Of a DNA stretch of 64,000 nt, positions 43,807 through 53,349 are shown one piece after another. The notes beneath the pieces were generated by a model that was given only the letters and a program-made list of their open reading frames with translations, did no database searches and had not been told where the DNA came from. The stretch spans positions 24,365 through 88,364 of the forward strand of contig NZ_RZMX01000017.1 in NCBI RefSeq assembly GCF_003992665.1, read 5' to 3'. A program made the translations under genes and the position numbers. The stretch is from Pelagibacterium montanilacus (GTDB taxonomy: Bacteria > Pseudomonadota > Alphaproteobacteria > Rhizobiales > Devosiaceae). Each line of letters starts with the position of its first letter. Position 1 is the stretch's first letter.

Positions 43807-44772
43807 TCACCGTCCTTGAGCCCCCCTGCGCAGCCAGTCGTGCACGAAGGCAAGCTTGCGCCTTGCCGTATCGGAGAGCACGAACGGGTAGATGTCTGAA
43901 AGTCCCATGGACCGATTGGCGTGGTTGACCCCGGCAACGAGGGAGACCGCGATGCTGATCAGCCGGTCTGCATCCGGCTCGGCATAAGGATCCCAGCCGG
44001 CAAACGGCAGCTCCGGCATCGAGAAGCCTGCCGCGACGACGCTGTCTGTGATGTCGGTCAGATGCAGCAAATGGGCGGCGGTTTCGGCCCAGTCCTCGTG
44101 GGGGTGCGCGGAGGCGTAGGCGGTCAGGAAGCGCTGGTTCCAATCGGGCGGCGGTCCATCGCCATAGTGATGCTGGAGGGCCGCCGCATAGTCCTCTCTT
44201 TCGTCGCCGAACATGGCGCGGAAGGCATCGAGGAAATCGTCCCGCAGGCTTAGACGCCACCACAGCATATGTGCGATCTCATGGCGCATGTGACCGATCA
44301 TGGTGCGGAACGGCTCATCGAGGGCTTCGCGGCGCGTTGTGCTGAGCACCGGATCGGCCTCGGCCACGCTGATGGTGACCACACCATCGGCATGGCCCAT
44401 CGCGACCGGGGTGACGCCTTCGGCCAGCATGTGAAAGACCGGGCGGACGCCCGGATCCTCGGGGCGGAACCAGTGCCAGCGGCCGAGATTGTCGAGCACC
44501 CAACGCTTCGCGGCTTCGGTCTTTGCCCAATTGCCTACAGCATCGGCAATCGTTGTGTCCGGCGCGAGCGCCGTCATTGCACAGGATCTGCAAAACGCGC
44601 CCGGTTCGGGCGCAATCCAGTTGCACCCGATCACATTGCGGTTCACGCAGAACGGCGGCGCTGGCAGGAATTCCCGTGCCTGCGGGTCATAGCCAACCGG
44701 GGTACCGTCGGCTGTGGCGATGTTATCGAACCAAAGCAGACCGGCCCCGACGGGATTGGAGAAAACGCGCAT
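43807..44772 (-). CDS. Putative zinc-ribbon metallopeptidase (Peptidase_Mx-like)
   Basis: 321 residues from MRVFSNPVGAGLLWFDNIAT. An N-terminal Cys set (CVNRNVIGCNWIA, FCRSCAMTAL) resembles a zinc ribbon, and HMRHEIAHMLWWRLS contains a full HExxH zinc-protease motif, with a downstream Glu in HPHEDWAETAAHLLHLTD. This arrangement is that of the uncharacterised zinc-binding metallopeptidase family I know as Peptidase_Mx. No signal peptide, so probably cytoplasmic. The gene is on the same strand as the Cys-His-Asn protein and ATP-grasp genes, 200 bp downstream, separated by a dispersed repeat. Confidence 0.85.
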   Translation of the reverse strand: MRVFSNPVGAGLLWFDNIATADGTPVGYDPQAREFLPAPPFCVNRNVIGCNWIAPEPGAFCRSCAMTALAPDTTIADAVGNWAKTEAAKRWVLDNLGRWHWFRPEDPGVRPVFHMLAEGVTPVAMGHADGVVTISVAEADPVLSTTRREALDEPFRTMIGHMRHEIAHMLWWRLSLRDDFLDAFRAMFGDEREDYAAALQHHYGDGPPPDWNQRFLTAYASAHPHEDWAETAAHLLHLTDITDSVVAAGFSMPELPFAGWDPYAEPDADRLISIAVSLVAGVNHANRSMGLSDIYPFVLSDTARRKLAFVHDWLRRGAQGR

Positions 44773-44871
44773 GCGAGACAAGCTCCTGATGTTGATCTTT
44801 CGGCGTACCCTGCAGGCAACGCTCGAAAGGTGCATCCGCTCCGGACCCGATGCCAGAAATTCGGTTCAGAG

Positions 44872-44962
44872 CCTACCCTGTTCTGATTGGATCGGAACAG
44901 GAGCTCCAAGCTCTTGCTTTCTGGCGTTTCCTGCCCGGAAACGTATTTCGCGTCCGGAAAGC
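44872..44962 (-). repeat. Dispersed extragenic repeat, degenerate copy
   Basis: gttctgattggatcggaaca, gagctccaagctcttg and ggcgtttcctgcccggaaacg correspond to the order of blocks in the copy at 59046-59126. Similarity is clear but lower than between the 22031 and 59046 copies. Confidence 0.55.
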
Positions 44963-44971
44963 CCTATCAAT

Positions 44972-46993
44972 TCACGTCGACTCGACCGACGCCAGACGCG
45001 TGATGGCGTCGCCGCCGATCTCATCGCGTCCCGCGCTCCAGCTGTGGCGGGCCAGATCTGCCGTGCGCGCCAGAACATCGGCGGGCGGCCGATTGGCCGT
45101 ATCCGGGCGCAGCCTGTCCTCATGGAACAGATAAAGACGCGAGGTGAAAAGTTCGAACGGCAGTGAAGCTTCGCCGGGGCGCTCGCCCGATCCGTGGGTC
45201 GAAACGACGACGCCCTGACCCCAGTCCTGACCTGAATCGTTGTTGGGGTTGTAAAAGTACACGCGCATCTCATCGTCCTGGTCCGGAGCGACACGCAGTA
45301 TGGTGATCGCGTGCCAGCCGACGAAGCGCCCACCGGCATCGGTGGCAGCTATCCCTGCGGGCTGGGGGTGCGTCACCGGTTCGCCGCCATTGAAGGCAGG
45401 ATGGTATGCGGCGTGAAAGCGGCCCACGAAATCCTCGATTCCGGCCAGCGCGCCGGTGGGCACGTCAACAGCTACCGCGCAGGCGCGGCCGACCCACCAG
45501 CCATGAAACTCCGGGTTGATCCAGATGTGGGGATCGCCGCTCCGGTCGGCGCAAAGGCGCCCCATCTCCGCGTATATCCGATCGAGATGGTGGACCAGCA
45601 CCACGGACACCGGATCGGCGTCGAGCGGTGCGCCGGCGGCAAGGCCGGCGGGCAGATCGGCAGAGTCGATGGCGCGTCCTTCGAAGTGCATGGACACCGT
45701 ATCCAGCCGCGCGGCCTGGGCGACCAGATGAAGCAGATAGTCCGGATCATTGAGGGCCCACATGGCGATGGCCCGCGCCGACTGGCAGGTGGGATTGGCG
45801 CCCTGGCCCACGCCCAGCGGCTGGCCGAGCACCATGATGCAGCCCGCGAGCAACAGGTCTGCGGGCGGCACGGCATGGAGGGCAGCGGCAGACAGCCGCT
45901 CGGCCACCGGCGGGCAGGGTACGAGCGCGAGCTGGCGCCGGAGGGCCGGCACGATAGGGGGATGATGCAGAATGCCGCGGTCGAGCAAAAGCGACAGGCC
46001 ATAGAGCGCCTGCGCAGTCTCAGGACGCACCGCACGACGGATCAGCTCGATGGCGAGGCCGCGATGGCACCGCCAGCAGTCGCGGCCCGTATTGCCCAGA
46101 CCCAGCGCTTCCGGCGCCAGTCCGTCATGGTCCGTGTCCAGCACCCAGAGCAGGAACGCGGCATGATAGTCGGAGACAAGGCCGGTGTCGTGCATTGCCC
46201 GCGCAAGACCCTGCGCTTCATGGCGAAGATCGTTCTCGTCCATGGCGGCCAGCCGCTCGCAATAGGGGCCCAGTCCCGGGTCGTCCATGCACGCAATCGT
46301 CGGTCCGAAAAGCGCCGAGACGAGGCGATCCGCACCAAGCCTCTTGTCGCCGATGTCGCTGCCGCGATCCCTTAGCGTGATCGCGATCTGAGAGATCATG
46401 TCCTTGACGTGGGCGACCTGGATCGGGCGCTGGCGCAGGATGCGCCAGATCTCCGTGACCAGTTCGCCCGTAACGTCCTGAAAGCCCACATGGTCGACGA
46501 GATACCGCAACAGCGCCTCTATCGTGCCCTGCCGCCCGGCCGTGGCGCGCGTCGCCTCATCGGTCGCCCCAAAGAACCTGCGCAGATTGAGCGCAAGAAC
46601 CTGGGTCAGGAAGCGCCGGGCTGCTGCGGCATGGATAGTGGGGTGCTGCGCCTGGCCCTCGGCAACCGCCAGCAGCCGCAGCAGGCTGATGGCCTCGGCC
46701 GCGACAGCTGTGGGCGTGCCCCACTCCAGTGTCCCCGAGACGAGGCCGGGCAGAAGATTGGCCGGCGCATCCCAGTCGGAGCCGACAAATATGCCGGCCG
46801 CGTCGATCCGCGGCGCCAGAGCGTGCAACCGGTCTATCCCATCGGGACACGCCAACAGGCGGCCTGCCACGTCGAGCACCTGGGTCTGATACCGGGCCTT
46901 GGCAAACGGCCGCGCTTGTTCGAGCCGGGACAACGCGCCTTCGAGAATGGCAGCCAGGCGCTCGGGTTCACCGCCGTGTTCGGCACCGGTCAT
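44972..46993 (-). CDS. Large uncharacterised protein with papain-type Cys-His-Asn motif
   Basis: 673 residues. Residues 1-380 are helical and Ala/Leu-rich, without recognised domain. The C-terminal half shows a pattern of papain/transglutaminase-like enzymes: Cys403 in GQGANPTCQSARAIAMWA at a helix start, His561 in GGRFVGWHAITILRV, and Asn582 in MRVYFYNPNNDSGQDWGQG. A second Cys-pair region CWRCH lies near 306-310. No signal peptide or membrane segment. It starts 21 bp after the ATP-grasp gene, so the two are probably one operon. An acyl- or amide-processing enzyme working with a ligase is plausible; family and substrate are unknown to me. Confidence 0.75.
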   Translation of the reverse strand: MTGAEHGGEPERLAAILEGALSRLEQARPFAKARYQTQVLDVAGRLLACPDGIDRLHALAPRIDAAGIFVGSDWDAPANLLPGLVSGTLEWGTPTAVAAEAISLLRLLAVAEGQAQHPTIHAAAARRFLTQVLALNLRRFFGATDEATRATAGRQGTIEALLRYLVDHVGFQDVTGELVTEIWRILRQRPIQVAHVKDMISQIAITLRDRGSDIGDKRLGADRLVSALFGPTIACMDDPGLGPYCERLAAMDENDLRHEAQGLARAMHDTGLVSDYHAAFLLWVLDTDHDGLAPEALGLGNTGRDCWRCHRGLAIELIRRAVRPETAQALYGLSLLLDRGILHHPPIVPALRRQLALVPCPPVAERLSAAALHAVPPADLLLAGCIMVLGQPLGVGQGANPTCQSARAIAMWALNDPDYLLHLVAQAARLDTVSMHFEGRAIDSADLPAGLAAGAPLDADPVSVVLVHHLDRIYAEMGRLCADRSGDPHIWINPEFHGWWVGRACAVAVDVPTGALAGIEDFVGRFHAAYHPAFNGGEPVTHPQPAGIAATDAGGRFVGWHAITILRVAPDQDDEMRVYFYNPNNDSGQDWGQGVVVSTHGSGERPGEASLPFELFTSRLYLFHEDRLRPDTANRPPADVLARTADLARHSWSAGRDEIGGDAITRLASVEST

Positions 46994-47014
46994 AGGTGCC
47001 GGCCAGCGCGCAGT

Positions 47015-48241
47015 TTATACATAGAAATCAAGTTCCTCCTGCGCCTTGAGCAGATCACGCAGACGGTGCGGGTCATCCCCAAAGAAGTAGACCAGCCCCC
47101 AATGGGTTCCAAAGGCGGTTCGTTTGGTCACCTTCTGCTCCATGGGCTGGGAGAGTTCATGGAACTCGAAATACGGGTGCTTCTCGGTTTCTTCCGGAAT
47201 CTGCATATGCTCGACCACACGGCGGCGGGGATAGGCGCCAAAGCAACCGGCATAGCCCTTGGCATCCTTTACCGGCGTGGGAAAGAAGGCGTCCAGCTCT
47301 TCCTGCGTCGTCTTGGGATCGAAGGCGAGCACAATTCCCTGGTAGCCGTTGAACCCATAAGCTCGCTCGATCAACTCCAGCGCATTGAAGCCCGGGGGAC
47401 GATACGCCACTTCACCGAAGTACATGGTGCCGTCACTGGTCACGAAGTACTCGGGGTGGATGAAGCCGGAATCGATTTCGAAGGCCTCGATCAGCTTGTT
47501 GATCTCCGCCTCGATCTTGGTGCGCCAGGATTCCAGTTCGGGCGTGGCCGGCACGAACACCGAATAGCCGAGCGTCACGTATTCAGAGATGTTGAGGAAC
47601 TGGATCTTGCCGTTCTTGATCCAGGCCTCGACCGCGAACTCCCATCCGTCCAGATGGCTTTCGAGCAGGGCGGGAAACTCGTCGCTGGAGATTGAATCGA
47701 CATCCTCGACGGTGCGGATCGTACGGTGGCCCAGGCAACCGGCCTTATCGAACGCCTTGAAATGGATCGGGTCGTTCACGTCGCCATCGAGCTTGAGCAG
47801 CGTCTGATTGACCCGCTTGAGGAATCGGATGACGTCGGCGTGGTTGTCGGCCTCCTCGAAAATGCCCACCCGGATGCCGGCCAGCTGCGCGCGACGCTTC
47901 ATGAGCGACTTGTCGCGGAACAGCATCGACTGGCCCAGCAACCGGGGGTTGCCGAGCAGCACCGAGTTGATTGCCCCTGCCCATTCCACGGTCTCTTCAT
48001 AGAGGGGAATGGCGACATCGCAGCCCTCATCCTTGAGAATCTGCGCGATCTGATGGGAGCGTTCGTTGAGCCGGTCGAAATCCCAGGCGATGAAAGGAAT
48101 ATCGTTGGCCTTGGCGTATTCTTCGGCCCAGGGCGGCGCCACGATCACATAGCGCCGGTCAAAGCGATCGATCGCATCGATGGCGTTCAGCGACCAGCCA
48201 AGGATCGCTACGTAGCCCTTATCGGGGTTCTTGTCTGCCAT
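47015..48241 (-). CDS. ATP-grasp ligase-like protein
   Basis: 408 residues starting MADKNPDKGYVAILGWSLNA, aaagga upstream. N-terminal Rossmann-like part with DVAIPLYEETVEWAGA, then ATP-grasp marks: RDKSLMKRRAQLAGIRVG (start of the domain, ~109-127), HFKAFDKAGCLGHRTI with likely ATP-binding Lys, LLESHLDGWEFAVEAWIKNG (Glu near 202) and GEVAYRPPGFNALELI (Glu277, Arg281) for metal and phosphate. This fits carboxylate-amine ligases of the carnosine-synthase or amino-acid-ligase kind. It is first in an apparent operon with the Cys-His-Asn protein. The product is unknown; peptide or amide bond formation is the likely chemistry. Confidence 0.82.
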   Translation of the reverse strand: MADKNPDKGYVAILGWSLNAIDAIDRFDRRYVIVAPPWAEEYAKANDIPFIAWDFDRLNERSHQIAQILKDEGCDVAIPLYEETVEWAGAINSVLLGNPRLLGQSMLFRDKSLMKRRAQLAGIRVGIFEEADNHADVIRFLKRVNQTLLKLDGDVNDPIHFKAFDKAGCLGHRTIRTVEDVDSISSDEFPALLESHLDGWEFAVEAWIKNGKIQFLNISEYVTLGYSVFVPATPELESWRTKIEAEINKLIEAFEIDSGFIHPEYFVTSDGTMYFGEVAYRPPGFNALELIERAYGFNGYQGIVLAFDPKTTQEELDAFFPTPVKDAKGYAGCFGAYPRRRVVEHMQIPEETEKHPYFEFHELSQPMEQKVTKRTAFGTHWGLVYFFGDDPHRLRDLLKAQEELDFYV

Positions 48242-48662
48242 TGGTATTCCTTTCGGTTATCTCTTCGGTCCGTTCAGTGCGCATGCAAACACTCGCTCAG
48301 CGCGCATGCTCGCCCGCTGCCTCCGCTCCATTCATATTCTGATCGTGTATCCCTTGGTTTCGCATCATTCCCGTGCATGAGCAATGGCTGCGGGGAAAAG
48401 CGGTGAAGTCGCTCGAAGGGCACCGGCCGTTGCGTGTCCTCGAGTTTTGGGCGCGGGGGACCGTCGCCAAGAGCGAAATGACAGAATTCGCTTATGTAAA
48501 AAACATACATTTTTGCCACCCTGGCAGCCTTGAAGGCACCTATGTGTCAAGATATTACATTGAACACAGGTCTGCCGAACCCGCCCCGGACGACAGCGGC
48601 TGACCCGGCCTCAGGATCCCCTCTCCACTCATCCCGGGGACGGCCCGCAAACGGAGCGTTGC
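48242..48662. promoter_or_regulatory. Divergent promoter region with inverted repeats
   Basis: About 420 bp between the ATP-grasp gene and the M81 peptidase gene. The part 48481-48570 is A/T-rich and has tatgt-aaaaa-acata (48493-48507) and a wider imperfect repeat, tgtgtcaa...ttgaacaca (48543-48568). Probably regulator and promoter sites for one or both sides. The rest shows no gene. Confidence 0.5.
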
Positions 48663-50147
48663 ATGCGTATCTTCACGGCCTCGCTGGCCACCGAGACCAA
48701 CACGTTTTCTCCGGTGCCAACAGATCGTGCGGCCTTCGAGGCGGCGTTCTATGCCGGACCCGGCCAGCACCCCGCGACCCCGACACTCTGTTCGTCGCCG
48801 GTCCTGATCCTGCGCACCATCGCCGATGCAGAAGGTCTCGAGGTGATCGAAGGCTCCTCGAGCTGGGCGGAGCCCGCAGGGCTGGTCAAGCACGAGACTT
48901 ATGAGGAGTTGCGCGACGAAATCCTCGATCAACTCAAGGCAGCGCTGCCGGTGGACGGAGTTATCCTTGGCCTGCACGGAGCGATGGTGGCCCAGGGCTA
49001 CGACGACTGCGAGGGTGACCTGCTCACGCGCATCCGCGCATTGGTGGGCCGGGACGTTTTTGTCTCCGCCGAATTTGATCCGCACAGTCATCTCACGCCC
49101 AAGCGGCTCGAGGCTCTCGATCTTGCGGCGGCGTTTCTGGAGTTCCCGCACACGGACTTTTTCGAGCGCGGCGAACATGTGGTCGGGCTCAGCCTCAGGG
49201 CGATGCGCGGAGAGATCAGCCCGAAGATGTCGGTGTTCGACTGCCAGATGATCGGCATCTATCCGACCAGCCAGGAGCCCATGCGGTCTTTCGTCGATCG
49301 CATTCGCGCGCTCGAGGGAGAGGACGACATCCTCTCGATCTCGGTGATCCATGGTTTCATGGCTGGCGATGTTCCGGAGATGGGCACGCGGATTCTGGTG
49401 GTTTCGGACGATGCGCCGGAGAAAGGCGACGCTCTGGCCCAGAGGCTCGGGGAAGAACTCTATCGCCTGCGCGGCAAGACCTCCATGGACATCCTGCCGA
49501 TCGCACCGGGGCTGGAGAAGGTCTCCGCGCTGATCGAGACGGCCAGGGACAAGCCCGTGACCATCGCCGATGTCTGGGATAATCCGGGCGGCGGGTGTGC
49601 GGGCGACGGCACCCATGTGCTCGGCGCGTTGATCGAGAACGGCTTCGACAGCATTGGGGTGGCGACGATTTGGGACCCGATCGCCGTGCAGTTCGCGCAT
49701 GCGGCCGGGCTTGGCGGACGCCTGGAGATGCGGATTGGCGGCAAGGCCAGCGCGCTGGCCGGTGCCCCGCTCGACCTGTATGTGGAGATCACCCATCTGA
49801 GCCAGGAGGGCTGGCAGAGCTTTCGCGGTTCGCGCGTGACGCTGGGGCGCGCGGCAACGGTGAGGATCGTGGGCACCGAGATCGACATCATCCTGATCTC
49901 GAGCCGGACCCAGACCTACGAGCCGGACATCTTTTCCAATATGGGCATCGATTTCGCCGCCAAGCGCGTCCTGCTCATCAAGTCGACCAACCACTTTTTC
50001 GCCGGGTTCGAGCCGGTGTCGCGCGCGATCGTTTATCTCGAGGCGCCCTCGACCTACCCTACCGATCCGGCGAAAACCGATTACCGCAAAATGACCCGCT
50101 CGATCTGGCCAAGGGTCGCCGACCCGCTGGGGCTGGGAGAGCCTTAA
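48663..50147 (+). CDS. M81-family metallopeptidase (MlrC/microcystinase-like)
   Basis: 494 residues. Start MRIFTASLATETNTFSPVPT is the family opening, followed by GVILGLHGAMVAQGYDDCEG and FVSAEFDPHSHLTPKRLEAL, which hold likely zinc ligands (Asp, His), and WDNPGGGCAGDGTHVLGALI with the glycine-rich loop. The C-terminal half carries IDIILISSRTQTYEPDIF and LLIKSTNHFFAGFEP. MlrC cleaves linearised microcystin; most relatives in soil and marine alphaproteobacteria have unknown amide substrates and sit near ABC importers, as here. Confidence 0.9.
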   Translation: MRIFTASLATETNTFSPVPTDRAAFEAAFYAGPGQHPATPTLCSSPVLILRTIADAEGLEVIEGSSSWAEPAGLVKHETYEELRDEILDQLKAALPVDGVILGLHGAMVAQGYDDCEGDLLTRIRALVGRDVFVSAEFDPHSHLTPKRLEALDLAAAFLEFPHTDFFERGEHVVGLSLRAMRGEISPKMSVFDCQMIGIYPTSQEPMRSFVDRIRALEGEDDILSISVIHGFMAGDVPEMGTRILVVSDDAPEKGDALAQRLGEELYRLRGKTSMDILPIAPGLEKVSALIETARDKPVTIADVWDNPGGGCAGDGTHVLGALIENGFDSIGVATIWDPIAVQFAHAAGLGGRLEMRIGGKASALAGAPLDLYVEITHLSQEGWQSFRGSRVTLGRAATVRIVGTEIDIILISSRTQTYEPDIFSNMGIDFAAKRVLLIKSTNHFFAGFEPVSRAIVYLEAPSTYPTDPAKTDYRKMTRSIWPRVADPLGLGEP

Positions 50148-50171
50148 CCGAAACTGGAAAAGGATGGCGCC

Positions 50172-51365
50172 ATGCACCTCTCGATCTGGACCTATCCCTG
50201 GGACATCGCCGATGTGGGCTTCGATGGCTTCATCCAAGAAGCCCGGGACCGCTTGGGGGTCAATTCGGTCAGCCTGAGCGCATCCTACCATGCGGGCCAT
50301 TTCCTGCAGCCCAGAAGTCCGAAGCGCAAATCCTATTTCCCACAGGATGGGACCGTCTATTTCAAACCCGATGCGGCCATCTGGGCGGACAAGGAGATCG
50401 CGCCCCTAGTCGCCGACCATGTCGGGGAGGCCGGCGACATGATGGCGCGGATCGATGGCCAGCGCGAAGCCAGCGGGATCGCGCCCTCGTCCTGGACGGT
50501 GTGCCTGCATAATACGCGTTTGGGCATGGCCCATCCTGGCCATGTCACGCGCAGCGCCTTCGGGGACCCGAACTATTTCAGCCTCTGCCCTTCGAGCCCC
50601 GCGGTGCGCGCCTATGCGACTGGCCTGGTCGCGGACCTGACGCATCGGTATCTTCCCCGGGTCGTGGAGCTGGAAACGCCGGGGTTCATGGGATTCGACC
50701 ACGGCTATCACCATGAGAAGGACGGGATGGGGCTGAACCCGGAAGACGAATTCCTGCTCTCGATCTGCTTTTGCGCGCACTGCGTGTCGGCGGCGGGCGC
50801 TGCCGGGGTCGATGCGGAGGCGGCAAAGCGGGAGGCCAAGGCCATGATCTCAGCGGCCTGCGACCGGGCGGTGCCCGAGGTGCAGTTCCCCGGTTTTCCA
50901 GCCAAGGGGATTGCGGCTTTCGCCGACCATGAGGCTCTCGTGTCCTACCTCGAATGGCGGAAAACGCCAGTGACCGGACTGGTTCGCGAAATCAAGGCAG
51001 CGGCGCATCCCGAGAGCGCGATCGTGGTGATCTCGGGCGCGCAGGGGTGGCGCGAGGGGATCGACAATGGCGAGGTCGCTGCGGCCTGCGACGGGCTGCT
51101 GGTGTCGCTCTATGACCTTGAAACAGCCCAGATCACCCCTCTGGTCGACGCCATGAGGGCGCTGATCGGGCCTGATAAGTGGCTGATCGGCGGGTTGCGG
51201 GTGTTTTACCCCGAGACCCGGTCTGGCGACCAGCTCGAAGGGCGGGCACGCGCGGCGAAAGCCGCCGGCTGCAACGGGCTGAATTTCTACAATTACGGAC
51301 TGATCCCGGAACCGCGACTGGACTGGATCGGCCAGGCCTGCCACGCAGTGCGCGACGAGGCCTGA
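50172..51365 (+). CDS. Uncharacterised TIM-barrel-like protein
   Basis: 397 residues starting 24 bp after the M81 gene (aaaagga upstream), so probably one operon. It opens MHLSIWTYPWDIADVGFDGF and contains VSLSASYHAGHFLQPRS, VVELETPGFMGFDHGYHHEK, then CFCAHCVSAAG and a late GGLRVFYPETRSGD and GLNFYNYGLIP. The layout of beta strands ending in acidic or His residues and a CxxC-type cysteine group is reminiscent of glycoside-hydrolase-like TIM barrels. I cannot name the family. No signal peptide. Confidence 0.75.
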   Translation: MHLSIWTYPWDIADVGFDGFIQEARDRLGVNSVSLSASYHAGHFLQPRSPKRKSYFPQDGTVYFKPDAAIWADKEIAPLVADHVGEAGDMMARIDGQREASGIAPSSWTVCLHNTRLGMAHPGHVTRSAFGDPNYFSLCPSSPAVRAYATGLVADLTHRYLPRVVELETPGFMGFDHGYHHEKDGMGLNPEDEFLLSICFCAHCVSAAGAAGVDAEAAKREAKAMISAACDRAVPEVQFPGFPAKGIAAFADHEALVSYLEWRKTPVTGLVREIKAAAHPESAIVVISGAQGWREGIDNGEVAAACDGLLVSLYDLETAQITPLVDAMRALIGPDKWLIGGLRVFYPETRSGDQLEGRARAAKAAGCNGLNFYNYGLIPEPRLDWIGQACHAVRDEA

Positions 51366-51399
51366 CCCACATTTCAATCCATTCTCTCTCCGCTCGGCG

Positions 51400-52230
51400 C
51401 TATTTGACCGCGCCGAGCGCCAGACCTCGCACCAGATAGCGCTGGAGCCATGCGAAGACGAGTGCCACCGGCAGGGTCGCCACGAAGGCGGCTGCCATGA
51501 CGTGGTGCCATTCGACCGTGTAGCGGCCCGCGACCAGCGAGAACACCTGGATGGGCAGCGTGTAGCTGTCCTGGGACCGCAGCATGGTCAATGCGATGAC
51601 GAACTCGTTCCAGGCGTTGATGAACGCAAAGAGCGCTGTGACGGTCATCGCCGGAAGGGCAAGCGGGAGGAATACGGTGACCAGAGCCTGCCAGGGGCTT
51701 GCGCCCTCGATCCAAGCGGCCTCTTCGAGGTCCTTGGGAATGGTGGAGAAATAGCTCTGGAGCATCCAGACGCTGAACGCGACGGCGAAGGCCGCATAAA
51801 CGAACACCACCGAATTGACGTTGTCGAGCAGCCCGAGCCAGACCACCAGCCGGAAGAGCCCAATCACCAGAACGATGGGGCTGAGCATCTGGGAAACGAG
51901 GAGAAACTGGCGGAAGAATCCCTGCCCGGCAAAGCGAAACCGGCTCATGGCATAGGCGGCGGGAATGGAGACCACCAGCGCAATTGCCGTGGAGAGAAAC
52001 GCCACATAGACCGAATTCCAGAGCGCGCGCCCGAAATTGGTGGCGTCCCACATGGTCACGAAATTGGACCACACGAATTCGCTGGGCCACCAGGTGGGCT
52101 GGAGAACCTCTCCCGGCGGCTTGACCGCGGTGAAAAACATTACCGCAAAGGGAAACAGGACGAGGACGATCAGCGGGCTGAGCAGGGCCCAGGATACGAT
52201 CGTGCGCTTCCACTTACGTGTCAGCTTCAT
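51400..52230 (-). CDS. Carbohydrate ABC transporter permease, MalG type
   Basis: 276 residues, [20 protein letters not shown]. About six membrane helices, [14 protein letters not shown], and the EAA loop [20 protein letters not shown] with LPLALPAM. The C-terminal [14 protein letters not shown] is the normal MalG ending. ATG overlaps the stop of the MalF-type gene. It belongs to the binding-protein-dependent sugar importer whose ATPase is probably the UgpC-type gene at 55532. Confidence 0.92.
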   Translation of the reverse strand: MKLTRKWKRTIVSWALLSPLIVLVLFPFAVMFFTAVKPPGEVLQPTWWPSEFVWSNFVTMWDATNFGRALWNSVYVAFLSTAIALVVSIPAAYAMSRFRFAGQGFFRQFLLVSQMLSPIVLVIGLFRLVVWLGLLDNVNSVVFVYAAFAVAFSVWMLQSYFSTIPKDLEEAAWIEGASPWQALVTVFLPLALPAMTVTALFAFINAWNEFVIALTMLRSQDSYTLPIQVFSLVAGRYTVEWHHVMAAAFVATLPVALVFAWLQRYLVRGLALGAVK

Positions 52231-53102
52231 GAGCGTTCTCCCCTCATGGCCAGCCGCACATAGATGATGGTGAACAGCAAGAGCAGCGCGAACATCATAA
52301 TCGAAAGCGCCGAGGCATCGCCCAGCCGACCGAAACGGAAGCCCAGCTTATAGAGGTAAGTGACCAGAATGTCGGTGGAATTGGCCGGTCCGCCCTGGGT
52401 AGTGGCCCAGATGATGGGGAATGAGTTGAACACGTAGATCGTGTTCATGACCACGGCGATGTTGATGAAGGGCTTGAGCAGCGGCAGCGTGATCTCGCGG
52501 AAAATCTGCCAGCCGTTGGCGCCCTCAAGCTTGGCCGCCTCGTAAAGATCGTCGGGAATCGAGGAGAGGCCACCGAGAAAGATCGTGATCGCGAAGGGAA
52601 GCGTAACGAGAATCCCGATCATGATCTGGACCGGAAAGGCCGTTGCGGCCTGTGCGAGCCATTGAACGTTTGCGTCCAGCACCCCGACAGCGCGCAGACC
52701 GGAATTGAGCATGCCGCTTTCGCCATTGAGCGCCCATCGCCAGACGATGGCGGTCATGGTGAGCGATACCGCCCAGGGCAGCATGACGATGACGCGGGCG
52801 ACACTGCGACCATAGAAGTCCTCATTGAGGATCATGGCGACCGGCAGGCCGATCACAATTGCGCCGCCGACGATGGCCAGCGTCCAGATGCCGGTCCGGC
52901 CAAGGGCGCCGAGAAATTCGGGATCCCGTATGACCGACATGAAATTGTCGAGGCCGGAAAAGCCGCGCAACTGGCCGAAGCGGTTGACCTCGTGGGTTGC
53001 GATCGTTCCCAGTTCGTAGAGCGGCCACAAGATGATGAATGCCGCGAGGAGAAACCCTGGAGCAATGAGGACATAGGGATTGACGAGGATCGATCGGTTC
53101 AT
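52227..53102 (-). CDS. Carbohydrate ABC transporter permease, MalF type
   Basis: 291 residues from [20 protein letters not shown]. Six or so hydrophobic helices; EAA loop [20 protein letters not shown] with LPLLKPF, and [20 protein letters not shown], the T-x-GGP-x-x-x-T motif of MalF/UgpA proteins. It follows the binding-protein gene by 247 bp with a palindrome in between, and overlaps the MalG-type gene by 4 bp. Confidence 0.92.
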   Translation of the reverse strand: MNRSILVNPYVLIAPGFLLAAFIILWPLYELGTIATHEVNRFGQLRGFSGLDNFMSVIRDPEFLGALGRTGIWTLAIVGGAIVIGLPVAMILNEDFYGRSVARVIVMLPWAVSLTMTAIVWRWALNGESGMLNSGLRAVGVLDANVQWLAQAATAFPVQIMIGILVTLPFAITIFLGGLSSIPDDLYEAAKLEGANGWQIFREITLPLLKPFINIAVVMNTIYVFNSFPIIWATTQGGPANSTDILVTYLYKLGFRFGRLGDASALSIMMFALLLLFTIIYVRLAMRGERS

Positions 53103-53296
53103 GCGGTCCTGGCTGTTGATCGCGCTGCTCTCGGGGTATCGGTCTCGATGCGTGGTGCAGCAGATCTGATCATATCCGGTGTGGCGTCGGGTGCCCCCGC
53201 CCGAACGTCGCGTTCAGGCGGGGATCCATGATCGGGCATAGCCTTGCTAAGCCTGCCCGGGAAGGTATCGACCCCGGCATATTGGGCGCTGCGTTG

Positions 53297-53317
53297 CGGA
53301 GGTGAAATTCACCTCCG
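53297..53317. promoter_or_regulatory. 21-bp near-perfect palindrome after the binding-protein gene
   Basis: cggaggtgaa-a-ttcacctccg: perfect 10-bp arms around one base, 33 bp downstream of the binding-protein stop at 53350 and 195 bp before the MalF-type gene. It could be an RNA stem protecting the upstream message or, since it has almost no loop, an operator for an internal promoter (the core ggtgaaattcacc would suit an RpiR-type dimer). Confidence 0.6.
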
Positions 53318-53349
53318 ATGGACACGCCCGCTGCTCCGGGGACCGGCCA

